Source: Caulobacteraceae bacterium (GTDB lineage Bacteria > Pseudomonadota > Alphaproteobacteria > Caulobacterales > Caulobacteraceae). Taken from it: DNA of 9,413 nucleotides. Shown piece after piece: positions 1 through 6,230 of the stretch. The stretch's first letter is position 1. Each line of letters opens with the position of its first letter. The notes below the pieces were generated by a model. That model saw nothing but the letters and a program-made list of their open reading frames with translations, did no database searches and was not told the DNA's origin. Location of the stretch: positions 1 to 9,413 of the forward strand of contig SDZP01000117.1 of assembly GCA_004144935.1 (NCBI GenBank), read 5' to 3'. The position numbers and the translations under genes are program-made.

Positions 1-44
1 ATACACACGTGGGGATGGGGGATGCGCGGGCGGAAAGTGGGTTC

Positions 45-69
45 GCGCCAGCTGAATATCAGCCGGCGC
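45..69. repeat. Strong 25-nt hairpin in the intergenic region downstream of the EncFtn gene
   Basis: The arms at 45-55 and 59-69 pair at 10 of 11 positions (one A/C mismatch) around a 3-nt loop (ATA). The element lies about 70 nt beyond the stop codon of the minus-strand EncFtn gene. No T-run follows on either strand, so it is not a textbook intrinsic terminator, although it could still help end transcription. It sits directly against the repeat at 70-125 and may be part of the same element. Confidence 0.55.
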
Positions 70-125
70 TGCCCCCTCAGTCCGACGCGTATTCGCGCCG
101 GCCAGCTCCCCCAGAGTGGGAGCGA
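70..125. repeat. Palindromic intergenic repeat with two further hairpins
   Basis: A CCCCCTCAGTC-like start is followed by an 8-bp arm pair at 82-89/94-101 (7 of 8 paired, TATT loop). A second inverted pair, GCTCCC at 105-110 and GGGAGC at 118-123, follows with a 7-nt loop. The arrangement (CCCCCTCAGTC, small GC stem, CAGCTCCCCCAGAG, GGGAGCGA) resembles a dispersed intergenic repeat I recall from Caulobacterales and related alphaproteobacteria. Whether this copy is one of a family cannot be shown from a single window. It may act as the 3' end of the EncFtn transcript. Confidence 0.5.
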
Positions 126-141
126 CTAATCTTTGCGCCGC

Positions 142-459
142 CTAGCTCTTCCCCGTGGCCTCTTCCTCCTTGCCGGTGATCGAGCCCTCGGTGAAGAGGT
201 ACTCCTTCAGCTGGTCGTCGAACTCGCTGTCATTGCGCCGGATCCATTCCAGCGCCATGGCCGCGTGCTCGATCTCCTCATGGGCGTTGTGCAGCAGGAT
301 CTTGCGCAGTTCCTCGTCGTCGCAGTCGTCCGCCCGTTGCCGGTACCAGTCGACCGCCTCCAGCTCCTCGATCAGGGAAGAGATGGCGTAATGGAGGTTG
401 AGGGTCTTCGCCTTGAGCTTTTCGCGGGGAACGTGGAGGCCTTCACTGGACACTGTCAT
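142..459 (-). CDS. Encapsulated-ferritin-like protein (EncFtn family)
   Basis: A 105-aa ferritin-like protein whose two-helix unit matches the EncFtn family, small ferroxidases that oxidise Fe(II) and usually work inside an encapsulin shell. From the ATG at 459, the residues align at the same numbers as in the Rhodospirillum rubrum protein: E31, E32, E34 and W38 in the ELEAVDWY helix, and E61, E62 and H65 in the EEIEHAAM helix. In that protein E32, E62 and H65 form the ferroxidase centre. The sequence continues through LEWIRRND to LFTEGSIT, the usual family end. An upstream in-frame ATG at 507 is less likely because it would overlap the phoD start. The C-terminus is a short Glu/Lys-rich tail (97-105) without the hydrophobic SLxG-type peptide that targets cargo to encapsulins. 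No encapsulin gene is visible, but only 141 nt downstream can be seen. Family assignment is confident; the role without a shell is unknown. Confidence 0.88.
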   Translation of the reverse strand: MTVSSEGLHVPREKLKAKTLNLHYAISSLIEELEAVDWYRQRADDCDDEELRKILLHNAHEEIEHAAMALEWIRRNDSEFDDQLKEYLFTEGSITGKEEEATGKS

Positions 460-507
460 CACCTTGTTGTCGGATGGGAACAGACAAGAACGCACGACTG
501 CGTCCAC

Positions 508-513
508 GGGGGA
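508..513 (+). promoter_or_regulatory. Shine-Dalgarno site that sets the phoD start
   Basis: GGGGGA lies 5 nt before the ATG at 519. It supports that start over the in-frame ATG at 474, which has no such site and would place 15 extra residues ahead of the Tat motif. Confidence 0.7.
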
Positions 514-518
514 ATGCC

Positions 519-2180
519 ATGACGATCGATAGGCGCAGATTGCTTGCCGGTTTCGGCCTTGGCGCCTCGGCCATGGCCACCACGGCGCAAGCCCACGGCG
601 GCCACGCGATGGGCGCGTTCGAGCATGGCGTGGCGGCGGGCGATCCGCTGCAGGACCGGCTGATCCTCTGGACCCGCCTGACGCCGCACGACGGGCATGG
701 GCTCGAGGACATCGACGGCGAACTGCGCATCGGCACGGACGCCAGGCTGGCCAAACCCCGGGTGATCAAGGTCGCCGCCACCGCCGACCGCGACTGGACG
801 GTGAAGATCGACGTCGACGGCCTGAAGGCCGGGACCGAATACTTCTACCAGTTCAGGTTCGGGGAGGCCGTCTCGCCGGTGGGCCGGGCCAAAACCCTGC
901 CGCAGAAGACCGACGAGGTCGTGCTGGCCGTGGCCAGCTGCGCCCTGTTCGTTCACGGCTATTTCAACGCCTACGGGGCCATCGCGCAGATGGACCGCGT
1001 CGACGCGGTGCTGCACCTGGGCGACTACATCTACGAATACGGGGCCGACCAGTACGGGGCCGGCGCGCCCGCCTCGGCCGCCCGCAAGCTGGATCCGCCG
1101 ACCGAGATCATCACCCTGGCCGACTATCGCCGCCGGCACGCCTGCTACAAGGGCGATCCCAACCTGCAGGCGGCCCACGCCCGCGCCGCCTGGATCGTCG
1201 TCTGGGACGACCATGAGACGGCCAACGACAGCTGGGTTGGCGGGGCGGAGAACCACAGCCCGGCCAGCGAGGGCGACTGGGGCGCGCGCAAGGCCGCCGC
1301 CCTCAAGGCCTATTTCGAATGGATGCCGATCCGCGAGCCCAAGGGGCCGATGTCCGAGGCCATCTATCGCTCGTTCCGCTTCGGCGATCTGGCCACCCTG
1401 CTGATGACCGAGACCCGCCTGACCGCGCGCGGCCAACCGCTGGATGTCGGCAAGGATCTGACCATTGTCGACGGCAAGCCGGACATCGCCGGTTTCATGC
1501 GGAAGATCCACGATCCGTCCCGCCAGCTGATGGGCGAGAAGCAGGAGGCCTGGCTGGCCGAGGAACTGAAGCGGTCGGTCCAGGCGGGCGACGTCTGGCA
1601 GGTGATCGGCAACCAGATCGTCATGGGCAAGGTGCTGTCGCCCGACCTGCGCAAGGCCATGGGCGAAGAGGCCTGGGGCCGGATGCTGAGCCAGATGCCC
1701 GAGGCCGTCGCCCAGGCGGTTACGATCTCCTCGCAGCTGTCGGCGACCCCGATCCCGGTCAACCTCGACCAGTGGGACGGCTACCCGGCCGCCCGCGAGC
1801 GGGTCTACGCCGCCTTCAAGGCCGCCAGGGCGCGGCCCATCGTGCTGGCCGGGGACAGCCACAGCTTCTGGGCCAACGAGCTGTCGGACGAGGCCGGGAC
1901 GCTGATCGCCGCCGAGTTCGGGGCCACGGGGGTGACCAGCCCCGGTTTCGCCGACCTGCTGCCTGGCGCGCCGCTGAACGAGGCGATCGTGGCGCGCAAT
2001 CCGGAGGTGAAGTGGTGCGACTCGGCCGCCAAGGGCTTCGTCAAGCTGACCCTGACGCGGGCGAAAGCGACGGCCGAGATGGTCGCGGTCTCGACCATCG
2101 ATGCGCCGGCCTATGAGGTGAAGACGCTGAAGACGTTCACGGTGACCCCGGACGGGACGGGGGTCAGCCGGCTCTCCTAG
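519..2180 (+). CDS. phoD: Alkaline phosphatase D family protein, Tat-exported
   Basis: A 553-aa PhoD-type metallophosphatase, the class that releases phosphate from phosphodiesters and monoesters outside the cytoplasm using Fe/Ca centres. Residues 1-25 form a twin-arginine signal (DRRRLL at 4-9, small hydrophobic stretch, likely cleavage after AQA at 25). A His-rich stretch (HGGHAMG) follows. The PhoD N-terminal beta domain then covers roughly 30-130, starting at FEHGVAAGDP. Catalytic-domain motifs are ASC with Cys141 (expected Fe ligand), HLGDYIYEYG with Asp169 and Tyr172, VWDDHETAND with Asp230, Asp231 and His232, and LAGDSHSFWANE with Asp446 and His448. Length is normal for the family. The gene is divergent from the EncFtn gene across 59 nt and its stop overlaps the convergent hisI stop. 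No Pho box was identified upstream. Substrate is not determined: PhoD-fold enzymes include phosphatases and phosphodiesterases, and the symbol is a family label. Confidence 0.9.
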   Translation: MTIDRRRLLAGFGLGASAMATTAQAHGGHAMGAFEHGVAAGDPLQDRLILWTRLTPHDGHGLEDIDGELRIGTDARLAKPRVIKVAATADRDWTVKIDVDGLKAGTEYFYQFRFGEAVSPVGRAKTLPQKTDEVVLAVASCALFVHGYFNAYGAIAQMDRVDAVLHLGDYIYEYGADQYGAGAPASAARKLDPPTEIITLADYRRRHACYKGDPNLQAAHARAAWIVVWDDHETANDSWVGGAENHSPASEGDWGARKAAALKAYFEWMPIREPKGPMSEAIYRSFRFGDLATLLMTETRLTARGQPLDVGKDLTIVDGKPDIAGFMRKIHDPSRQLMGEKQEAWLAEELKRSVQAGDVWQVIGNQIVMGKVLSPDLRKAMGEEAWGRMLSQMPEAVAQAVTISSQLSATPIPVNLDQWDGYPAARERVYAAFKAARARPIVLAGDSHSFWANELSDEAGTLIAAEFGATGVTSPGFADLLPGAPLNEAIVARNPEVKWCDSAAKGFVKLTLTRAKATAEMVAVSTIDAPAYEVKTLKTFTVTPDGTGVSRLS

Positions 2181-2578
2181 TCCGCGCGCTCCACCAGCTT
2201 GCCGTCGACCACCAGCCGATAGAAGCAGGACCGGAAGCCGACGTGGCAGGCGCCGCCGTCGCCCTGCGGCCGCACCTTGAGCAGCACGGCGTCCTGGTCG
2301 CAGTCGAGGCGGACCTCGACGATGGTCTGCACCTGACCGCTGGTCTCGCCCTTCTTCCAGAGGGCGTTTCGGGAGCGGCTGAAGTAGTGGGCCTCGCCGG
2401 TGTCGAGGGTCAGCTTCAGCGCCTCGGGGTTCATCCAGGCCAGCATCAAGACCTCGCCGGTGTCGGCGTGCTGGGCAATGGCGGCGATCAGGCCGCTGGC
2501 GTCGAAGCGCGGCGCGAGGATGGCGCCGCATTCGAGGCTCTCGGTGTCCGGGGCGGTGGGGAAGATCGAAGACGTCAT
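2177..2578 (-). CDS. hisI: Phosphoribosyl-AMP cyclohydrolase
   Basis: A 133-aa monofunctional HisI, the cytoplasmic zinc enzyme that opens the purine ring of phosphoribosyl-AMP (third step of histidine synthesis). Visible motifs are GEVLMLAWMN (41-50), HYFSRSRNALWKKGETSG (64-81), the Mg-binding set Asp92/Asp94/Asp96 in LDCDQDA, and Zn ligands Cys93, Cys111 and Cys118 (ACHVGFRSC). No HisE (pyrophosphohydrolase) domain is attached, so HisE must be encoded elsewhere. No other his genes are in the window. It lies downstream of folE on the same strand, 179 nt away, and may share its transcript. The start is the ATG at 2578, preceded on the minus strand by GGGGAAGGA with 9-nt spacing; that site falls in a hairpin arm (see separate entry). 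Its stop codon interlocks with that of phoD. Confidence 0.95.
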   Translation of the reverse strand: MTSSIFPTAPDTESLECGAILAPRFDASGLIAAIAQHADTGEVLMLAWMNPEALKLTLDTGEAHYFSRSRNALWKKGETSGQVQTIVEVRLDCDQDAVLLKVRPQGDGGACHVGFRSCFYRLVVDGKLVERAD

Positions 2579-2588
2579 TGGGTCATAT

Positions 2589-2628
2589 CCTTCCCCGTAG
2601 CGTAGCGAAGCGGAGCGTACGGGGAAGG
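2589..2628 (-). promoter_or_regulatory. Hairpin enclosing the hisI Shine-Dalgarno sequence
   Basis: The arms at 2589-2599 and 2618-2628 are perfect 11-nt inverse complements around an 18-nt loop. Read on the minus strand, the 3' arm carries GGGGAAGG, the main part of the hisI ribosome binding site, which ends 9 nt before the ATG at 2578. In folded mRNA this site would be base-paired. This could lower hisI translation or make it conditional, or it could be a side effect of a palindromic repeat landing there. The pairing is seen directly; a regulatory role is inferred. Confidence 0.5.
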
Positions 2629-2752
2629 GGGACCGCCATGCGGTGGATGGGGCGAGGGCCATGCACCGGCCTCTTGCGGAAAGTCCCAGCCCGGTCTCGC
2701 TCCCACCACCACCCGCGTCGCGGGCGGTCCCCGTCCCCCGTTCACGGGGGAG
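2589..2752. repeat. Composite nested palindromic element between folE and hisI
   Basis: Almost the whole folE-hisI gap consists of inverted repeats. There is an 11-bp hairpin at 2589-2628 and an 8-bp hairpin with 2-nt loop at 2734-2751. A small ACCGC/GCGGT stem lies at 2632-2644 and CCCGC/GCGGG at 2712-2724. A long-range 10-nt pair joins 2628-2637 (GGGGACCGCC) with 2723-2732 (GGCGGTCCCC). The two halves thus mirror each other around a unique core near 2657-2695. The style fits dispersed palindromic repeats of Caulobacterales genomes; copy number cannot be judged here. On the minus strand the right-hand hairpin follows the folE stop directly and could act as an mRNA-stabilising or attenuating structure. 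Confidence 0.55.
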
Positions 2753-2757
2753 GACGA

Positions 2758-3384
2758 TCAGCGCTTGGTCACGAAGTCCAGGAACCGCTGGCGCAGGTGC
2801 TGGTCGGTCTTGAAGACGCCGCGGAACTGGGTGGTGATCGTCGAGACGTGGCGGTGGTGCACGCCGCGGGTGGTCATGCACTGGTGCTCGGCGTCGATCA
2901 GCACGGCCACGCCTGCGGGCTTCAGCGAGTCGCAGATCGCGTCGGTGATCTGCTGGGTCATGGTTTCCTGGGTCTGCAGGCGCTTGGCGAAGATCTCGAC
3001 CACGCGCGCCAGCTTGGAAATCCCGACCACCCGGTTGGTCGGCATGTAGGCGACGTAGGCCTTGCCGAGGAACGGGGCCATGTGGTGCTCGCAGTGGCTC
3101 TCGACCTCGATGTCCTTCAGGAAGACGATGTCGTCGTAGCCCTGCACGTCCTCGAAGATGCGCGACAGCTCCTTGCCGGGATCGGCGGTGTAGCCCTCGA
3201 ACCATTCGGCATAGGCGTCGACCACCCGCTTGGGGGTGTCGATGACGCCTTCGCGGCGCGGGTCGTCGCCGGCCCAGGCGATCAGGGTGCGGACAGCGTC
3301 CATCGCCTCTTCGCGGCTGGGACGCTTTACGGGTTCAAGATCAAGGCCGGAAACAGCCAGGGTTCGCTCGGTGATGGCGTCCAT
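2758..3384 (-). CDS. folE: GTP cyclohydrolase I (FolE1)
   Basis: A 208-aa type I GTP cyclohydrolase, which converts GTP to 7,8-dihydroneopterin triphosphate, the first step of tetrahydrofolate (and pterin) synthesis in the cytoplasm. The family core is clear: RREGVIDTPKRV (43-54), the zinc and active-site block VESHCEHHMAPF with Cys98, His100 and His101, YMPTNRVVGISKLARVV (113-129), QTQETMTQQI (138-146), and EHQCMTTRGV with the third zinc ligand Cys169. Length is normal; the short N-terminal 25 residues are variable in the family. This is the zinc-dependent FolE1 type, not FolE2. The ATG at 3384 gives the expected length, though the ribosome binding site is weak (AAGGGA about 12 nt upstream). 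It is divergent from cysS and is the first gene of a probable folE-hisI unit. Confidence 0.97.
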   Translation of the reverse strand: MDAITERTLAVSGLDLEPVKRPSREEAMDAVRTLIAWAGDDPRREGVIDTPKRVVDAYAEWFEGYTADPGKELSRIFEDVQGYDDIVFLKDIEVESHCEHHMAPFLGKAYVAYMPTNRVVGISKLARVVEIFAKRLQTQETMTQQITDAICDSLKPAGVAVLIDAEHQCMTTRGVHHRHVSTITTQFRGVFKTDQHLRQRFLDFVTKR

Positions 3385-3584
3385 TTCGGAGAAGTATCCC
3401 TTGAGGCTGAGTTGCGCCGGAGCGACGATCGATCCGGAAAGACGCGTGCCACCTCAATCACTCCCGCAGGCCGTGGCCTAGTTGGGCGGCCACAGCTATA
3501 TGGGACGGCCCCGCAAGCGGGCAAGCCGCTACGTCGCGTAACCGACTACAGAAAATCTGCGTCCCGAGCCCCGATCAAGAGACC
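3385..3584. other. Divergent folE/cysS control region with two small hairpins
   Basis: This 200-nt gap must hold promoters for both folE (-) and cysS (+). It contains a GTGGCC/GGCCAC stem with 9-nt loop at 3473-3493 and a CCCGC-AA-GCGGG palindrome at 3510-3521. A possible minus-strand promoter for folE is TTGCCC (complement of 3519-3524), 17 nt, ATATAG (complement of 3496-3501). No convincing plus-strand promoter was found. A weak AAGAG precedes the cysS ATG. No riboswitch or T-box-like element was recognised. Confidence 0.3.
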
Positions 3585-5000
3585 ATGACCCTCAAGCTGT
3601 ACGACACCATGGCCCGCAAGAAGCGGCCCTTCGAACCCGTCAATGACAAGCGGGTGACGATGTATGTCTGCGGTCCCACGGTCTATGGCTATGCCCATAT
3701 CGGCAACGCCCGGCCGGTCGTGGTCTTCGATGTGCTGTTCCGCCTGCTGCGTCATCTCTACGGCGAGGACCACGTCGTCTATGCGCGCAACGTCACCGAC
3801 GTCGACGACAAGATCAACCAGAAGGCCGCCGACGAGGGCGTCGAGATCGGCGTCGTCACCGAGCGCTACCTGACCGCCTACCTGGAAGACATGGACGCCC
3901 TGGGCGCCCTGCGCCCGACGCATCAGCCCAAGGCCACCGACTATATCGCCGAGATGGTCGCGGCCATCGCCGACCTGATCGCCAAGGGCGGCGCCTACGA
4001 GGCCGAGGGCCATGTGCTGTTCGACACCCAAGGCGCCAAGGACTACGGCCAGCTATCGGGCCGCTCGCTCGACGACATGATCGCCGGGGCCCGCGTCGAG
4101 GTCGCCCCCTACAAGCGGCACGCCGCCGACTTCGTGCTGTGGAAACCGTCCAAGCCGCACGAGCCGCGCTGGCCCTCGCCCTGGGGCGACGGGCGCCCGG
4201 GCTGGCATAGCGAATGCTCGACGATGATCGAACAGGTGCTCGGCCTGCCGATCGATATCCACGGCGGCGGCATCGACCTGGTCTTCCCGCACCATGAGAA
4301 CGAGCTGGCCCAGGCCACCTGCGCGCACCAGGGCGGCGAATTCGCCCGCTTCTGGATGCACAACGGCTTCCTGGACATGGACGGAACCAAGATGTCCAAG
4401 AGCCTGGGCAACGTCATCATCCCGCACGAGCTGCTGCAGGTCGTGCCGGGCGAACTGGTCCGCTGGGCCCTGCTGAGCGCCCACTACCGCCAGCCGCTGG
4501 ACTGGACCGAGAGCCTGCTCGACCAGAGCCGCAAGGCCCTGGACCGCCTCTATGGGGCCCTGCAGGACGCGGCCCGCGAGGTCGGCTCGGCCAAGGCCGG
4601 GGCCGAGGTCGGGGAGAAGGCGGCGGACGTCACCTATGCCCTGCTCGACGATCTCAATACGCCCAAGGCCCTGTCGGCCCTGTTCGCCCTGTCGGACGAC
4701 CTGCGCACCGCCATCGCCGAAGGCGACAAGAGCGCCATTGCCGGGGCCCGCGACGACCTCGTCACGGCCGGCGCCCTGCTGGGCTTCCTGCAGAAGGCGC
4801 CCGGCGAGTGGTTCCAGGGCGCGGCCGCGGATGGCCTGAAAGACCAGGTCGAGGCCCTGCTGGTGCAGCGGGCCGAGGCGCGGGCGTCGAAGGACTGGCC
4901 GACGGCGGACCGCATCCGCGGCGAGCTGGACGCGTTGGGCGTGGTGGTGATGGACGGCCCGCAAGGGGCGACGTGGCGCTTGAAGGCCGCCGGGGAGTAG
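3585..5000 (+). CDS. cysS: Cysteinyl-tRNA synthetase
   Basis: A 471-aa class I aminoacyl-tRNA synthetase that charges tRNA-Cys in the cytoplasm. The catalytic Rossmann core shows YVCGPTVYGYAHIGNARP with the HIGN signature at 38-41. The four zinc ligands that select cysteine are Cys29, Cys211 (HSECS), His236 and Glu240 (HHENE). The second signature is KMSKS at 269-273 (GTKMSKSLGN). A DALR-type helical region and a C-terminal anticodon-binding portion follow (roughly 310-471, including ASKDWPTADRIRGELDALGV). Length matches bacterial CysRS. The ATG at 3585 is the first in frame and gives the usual MTLKLYDT start. It is the first gene of a plus-strand cluster, with only 9 nt before the next gene. 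Confidence 0.97.
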   Translation: MTLKLYDTMARKKRPFEPVNDKRVTMYVCGPTVYGYAHIGNARPVVVFDVLFRLLRHLYGEDHVVYARNVTDVDDKINQKAADEGVEIGVVTERYLTAYLEDMDALGALRPTHQPKATDYIAEMVAAIADLIAKGGAYEAEGHVLFDTQGAKDYGQLSGRSLDDMIAGARVEVAPYKRHAADFVLWKPSKPHEPRWPSPWGDGRPGWHSECSTMIEQVLGLPIDIHGGGIDLVFPHHENELAQATCAHQGGEFARFWMHNGFLDMDGTKMSKSLGNVIIPHELLQVVPGELVRWALLSAHYRQPLDWTESLLDQSRKALDRLYGALQDAAREVGSAKAGAEVGEKAADVTYALLDDLNTPKALSALFALSDDLRTAIAEGDKSAIAGARDDLVTAGALLGFLQKAPGEWFQGAAADGLKDQVEALLVQRAEARASKDWPTADRIRGELDALGVVVMDGPQGATWRLKAAGE

Positions 5001-5009
5001 CAGGCCGTT

Positions 5010-5477
5010 ATGAAGATCGAACACCGCATCGGCATCCAGGCGAGCACCGACGCCATCTGGGAGGTGCTCTATGACATCGAGCACTGGGGCGACTGGTGTC
5101 CGATGTATCCGCGCGCCGCCGGGACCATACGCATCGGCGAGACGCTGGACATCGACGAGCATGTGCCGGGCCTGAAGGTCCACAACATCCGCCCCGTCGT
5201 TCTCGACTGGGCGCCCTACGACCACATCCACTGGCGCACCAAGATGATGCGCGGCTGGGTGACCGGCACGCGGTTCATGGAGATCGAGGAGCTGGCCCCG
5301 GGCAGCTGCATCTTCTCCAACGGCGAGGTGTATTCCGGCCTGCTTGTCGACTTCGCCGTGCCCCGCGCCATCCGCTTCAAGATCCGCCAGGCCTACGAGC
5401 AGATGGGCGAGGCATTGAAGGCCGAGGCCGAGAGGCGTTGGCATGCGGGCGGCGACCTCCCAAATAAGCCAAGATGA
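5010..5477 (+). CDS. SRPBCC (START-like / polyketide-cyclase fold) family protein
   Basis: A 155-aa soluble protein with the layout of the SRPBCC superfamily, a helix-grip fold with a hydrophobic ligand pocket. It has an N-terminal strand (KIEHRIGIQA), a helix and turn with WEVLYDIEHWGDWCPMYP (17-34), a series of strands, and a long C-terminal amphipathic helix (RAIRFKIRQAYEQMGEALKAEAERRW, about 118-145). The DAIWEVLYDIEHWGDW segment is typical of polyketide_cyc2-like members. There is no signal peptide or membrane segment. Ligand and function are unknown. It starts 9 nt after cysS and ends in an ATGA overlap with the scaffold gene, so it is probably co-translated with them. No catalytic residue can be named. 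Confidence 0.8.
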   Translation: MKIEHRIGIQASTDAIWEVLYDIEHWGDWCPMYPRAAGTIRIGETLDIDEHVPGLKVHNIRPVVLDWAPYDHIHWRTKMMRGWVTGTRFMEIEELAPGSCIFSNGEVYSGLLVDFAVPRAIRFKIRQAYEQMGEALKAEAERRWHAGGDLPNKPR

Positions 5478-5926
5478 TCGACGACCTCTACAGCGCCCGT
5501 ATCCTGAAACTGGCCGCCAACATGCCGCGCGCCGGGCGTCTGCCCGCGCCGCAGGGCTCGGCCGAACGGGTGGCCAAGCTGTGCGGCAGCCGGATCGTCG
5601 CCGATGTGGTGCTGGACGCGGACGGACGGGTCGCCGACTTCGCGCAGGACGTCCAGGCCTGCGCGCTGGGCCAGGCGGCGGCGGCGGTACTGGGCGAGAG
5701 CGTCATCGGCGCGACGGGTGACGAAATTGAAACCGCCCGCGATGCATTCCGTGCTATGTTGAAGACGGGCGGACGGCCGCCCGAAGGCCGTTTCAAGGAC
5801 CTCGCCGTGTTGCTGCCCGTGAAGGACTACCCTGCCCGTCACGCCTCGAGCCTGCTGGCTTTCGAGGCGGCGCTGGCGGCTGTCCAGCAGGCTAAAGCGC
5901 GAACTAGCGGCGCCGACGCGGCTTGA
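5474..5926 (+). CDS. IscU/NifU-like iron-sulfur scaffold homologue lacking the third cysteine
   Basis: A 150-aa member of the NifU N-terminal/IscU family, whose classical members build Fe-S clusters on three conserved cysteines. Here Cys37 (KLCGSR) and Cys63 (VQACALGQAAA) occupy the first two positions. In the third block (LLPVKDYPARHASSLLAFEAAL, about 113-134) the position aligned with the IscU/SufU cysteine is Ser125. The Asp usually found near the first Cys in active scaffolds is also not evident. It may therefore be a carrier, a regulator or a degenerate paralogue and not a standard scaffold. As I recall, related proteins near yidD, folE and thrS are common in alphaproteobacteria, which suggests a conserved but poorly defined role. 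The ATG overlaps the preceding stop (ATGA), implying translational coupling. There is no isc or suf operon context. Confidence 0.82.
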   Translation: MIDDLYSARILKLAANMPRAGRLPAPQGSAERVAKLCGSRIVADVVLDADGRVADFAQDVQACALGQAAAAVLGESVIGATGDEIETARDAFRAMLKTGGRPPEGRFKDLAVLLPVKDYPARHASSLLAFEAALAAVQQAKARTSGADAA

Positions 5927-5984
5927 TCCTGCGCGGCAGCGTGGGATAAGCGCCGGGTTTCGTTCACCCACGATTTGCGTCGGC

Positions 5985-6230
5985 ATGACCCTCTATGAAC
6001 GCAGCGTCCGGCTGGCGCACCGCGCCTACAAGGTCACGCTGTCCCCGTGGACGGGGCGCCAGTGCCGCTTTCTTCCGACCTGTTCGGACTATGGCCGCGA
6101 CGCCCTGATCCAGCACGGACCGATCAAGGGCGGCTACCTGACCGTCCGTCGGCTGTGCAGATGCCATCCCTGGGGCGGTTCCGGTTACGACCCGGTGCCC
6201 CCACCGAAAAGAAAATGCGAAGTGTCATGA
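5985..6230 (+). CDS. yidD: Membrane protein insertion efficiency factor YidD
   Basis: An 81-aa YidD protein, a small membrane-associated factor linked to YidC-dependent insertion of inner-membrane proteins. The signature is complete: an amphipathic N-terminal helix (ERSVRLAHRAYKVTLSP, 5-21), GRQCRFLPTCSDYGRDAL with Cys27 and Cys33, HGPIKGGYLTVRRLCRCHPW with Cys58 and Cys60, and GGSGYDPVPPP (64-74). It is more usually found beside rnpA and yidC; here it sits ahead of thrS instead. There are 58 nt after the scaffold gene, and its TGA overlaps the thrS ATG. No clear ribosome binding site precedes the ATG at 5985, but it is the only start giving the family N-terminus. Confidence 0.95.
   Translation: MTLYERSVRLAHRAYKVTLSPWTGRQCRFLPTCSDYGRDALIQHGPIKGGYLTVRRLCRCHPWGGSGYDPVPPPKRKCEVS

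Noticed and set aside
478..491. GAAC repeated with a 6-nt spacer between the EncFtn and phoD genes, resembling an alphaproteobacterial LexA box
   Set aside because: The LexA site needs a 7-nt spacer (GTTC-N7-GTTC), and neither neighbour is a usual SOS gene.
459..2531. 690-codon open frame on the minus strand across phoD and hisI
   Set aside because: It is antisense to phoD, which has full catalytic motifs and a signal peptide. The translated composition (Arg/Gly/Pro-rich, no domain) is typical of GC-rich shadow frames.
2177..3205. Extended 342-codon version of hisI reaching into folE
   Set aside because: The extra N-terminal part is an alternate frame of folE on the same strand and unrelated to HisI. 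The ATG at 2578 gives the normal HisI length and has a ribosome binding site.
3385..3584. Possible riboswitch or T-box ahead of cysS or folE
   Set aside because: Only short GC hairpins were found; no conserved riboswitch core or T-box sequence is recognisable, and T-boxes are not expected in this group.
6215..6226. Alternative thrS start four codons upstream
   Set aside because: It would shift the residue numbering away from the close match with E. coli ThrRS and lose the ATGA coupling with yidD. It cannot be excluded entirely.
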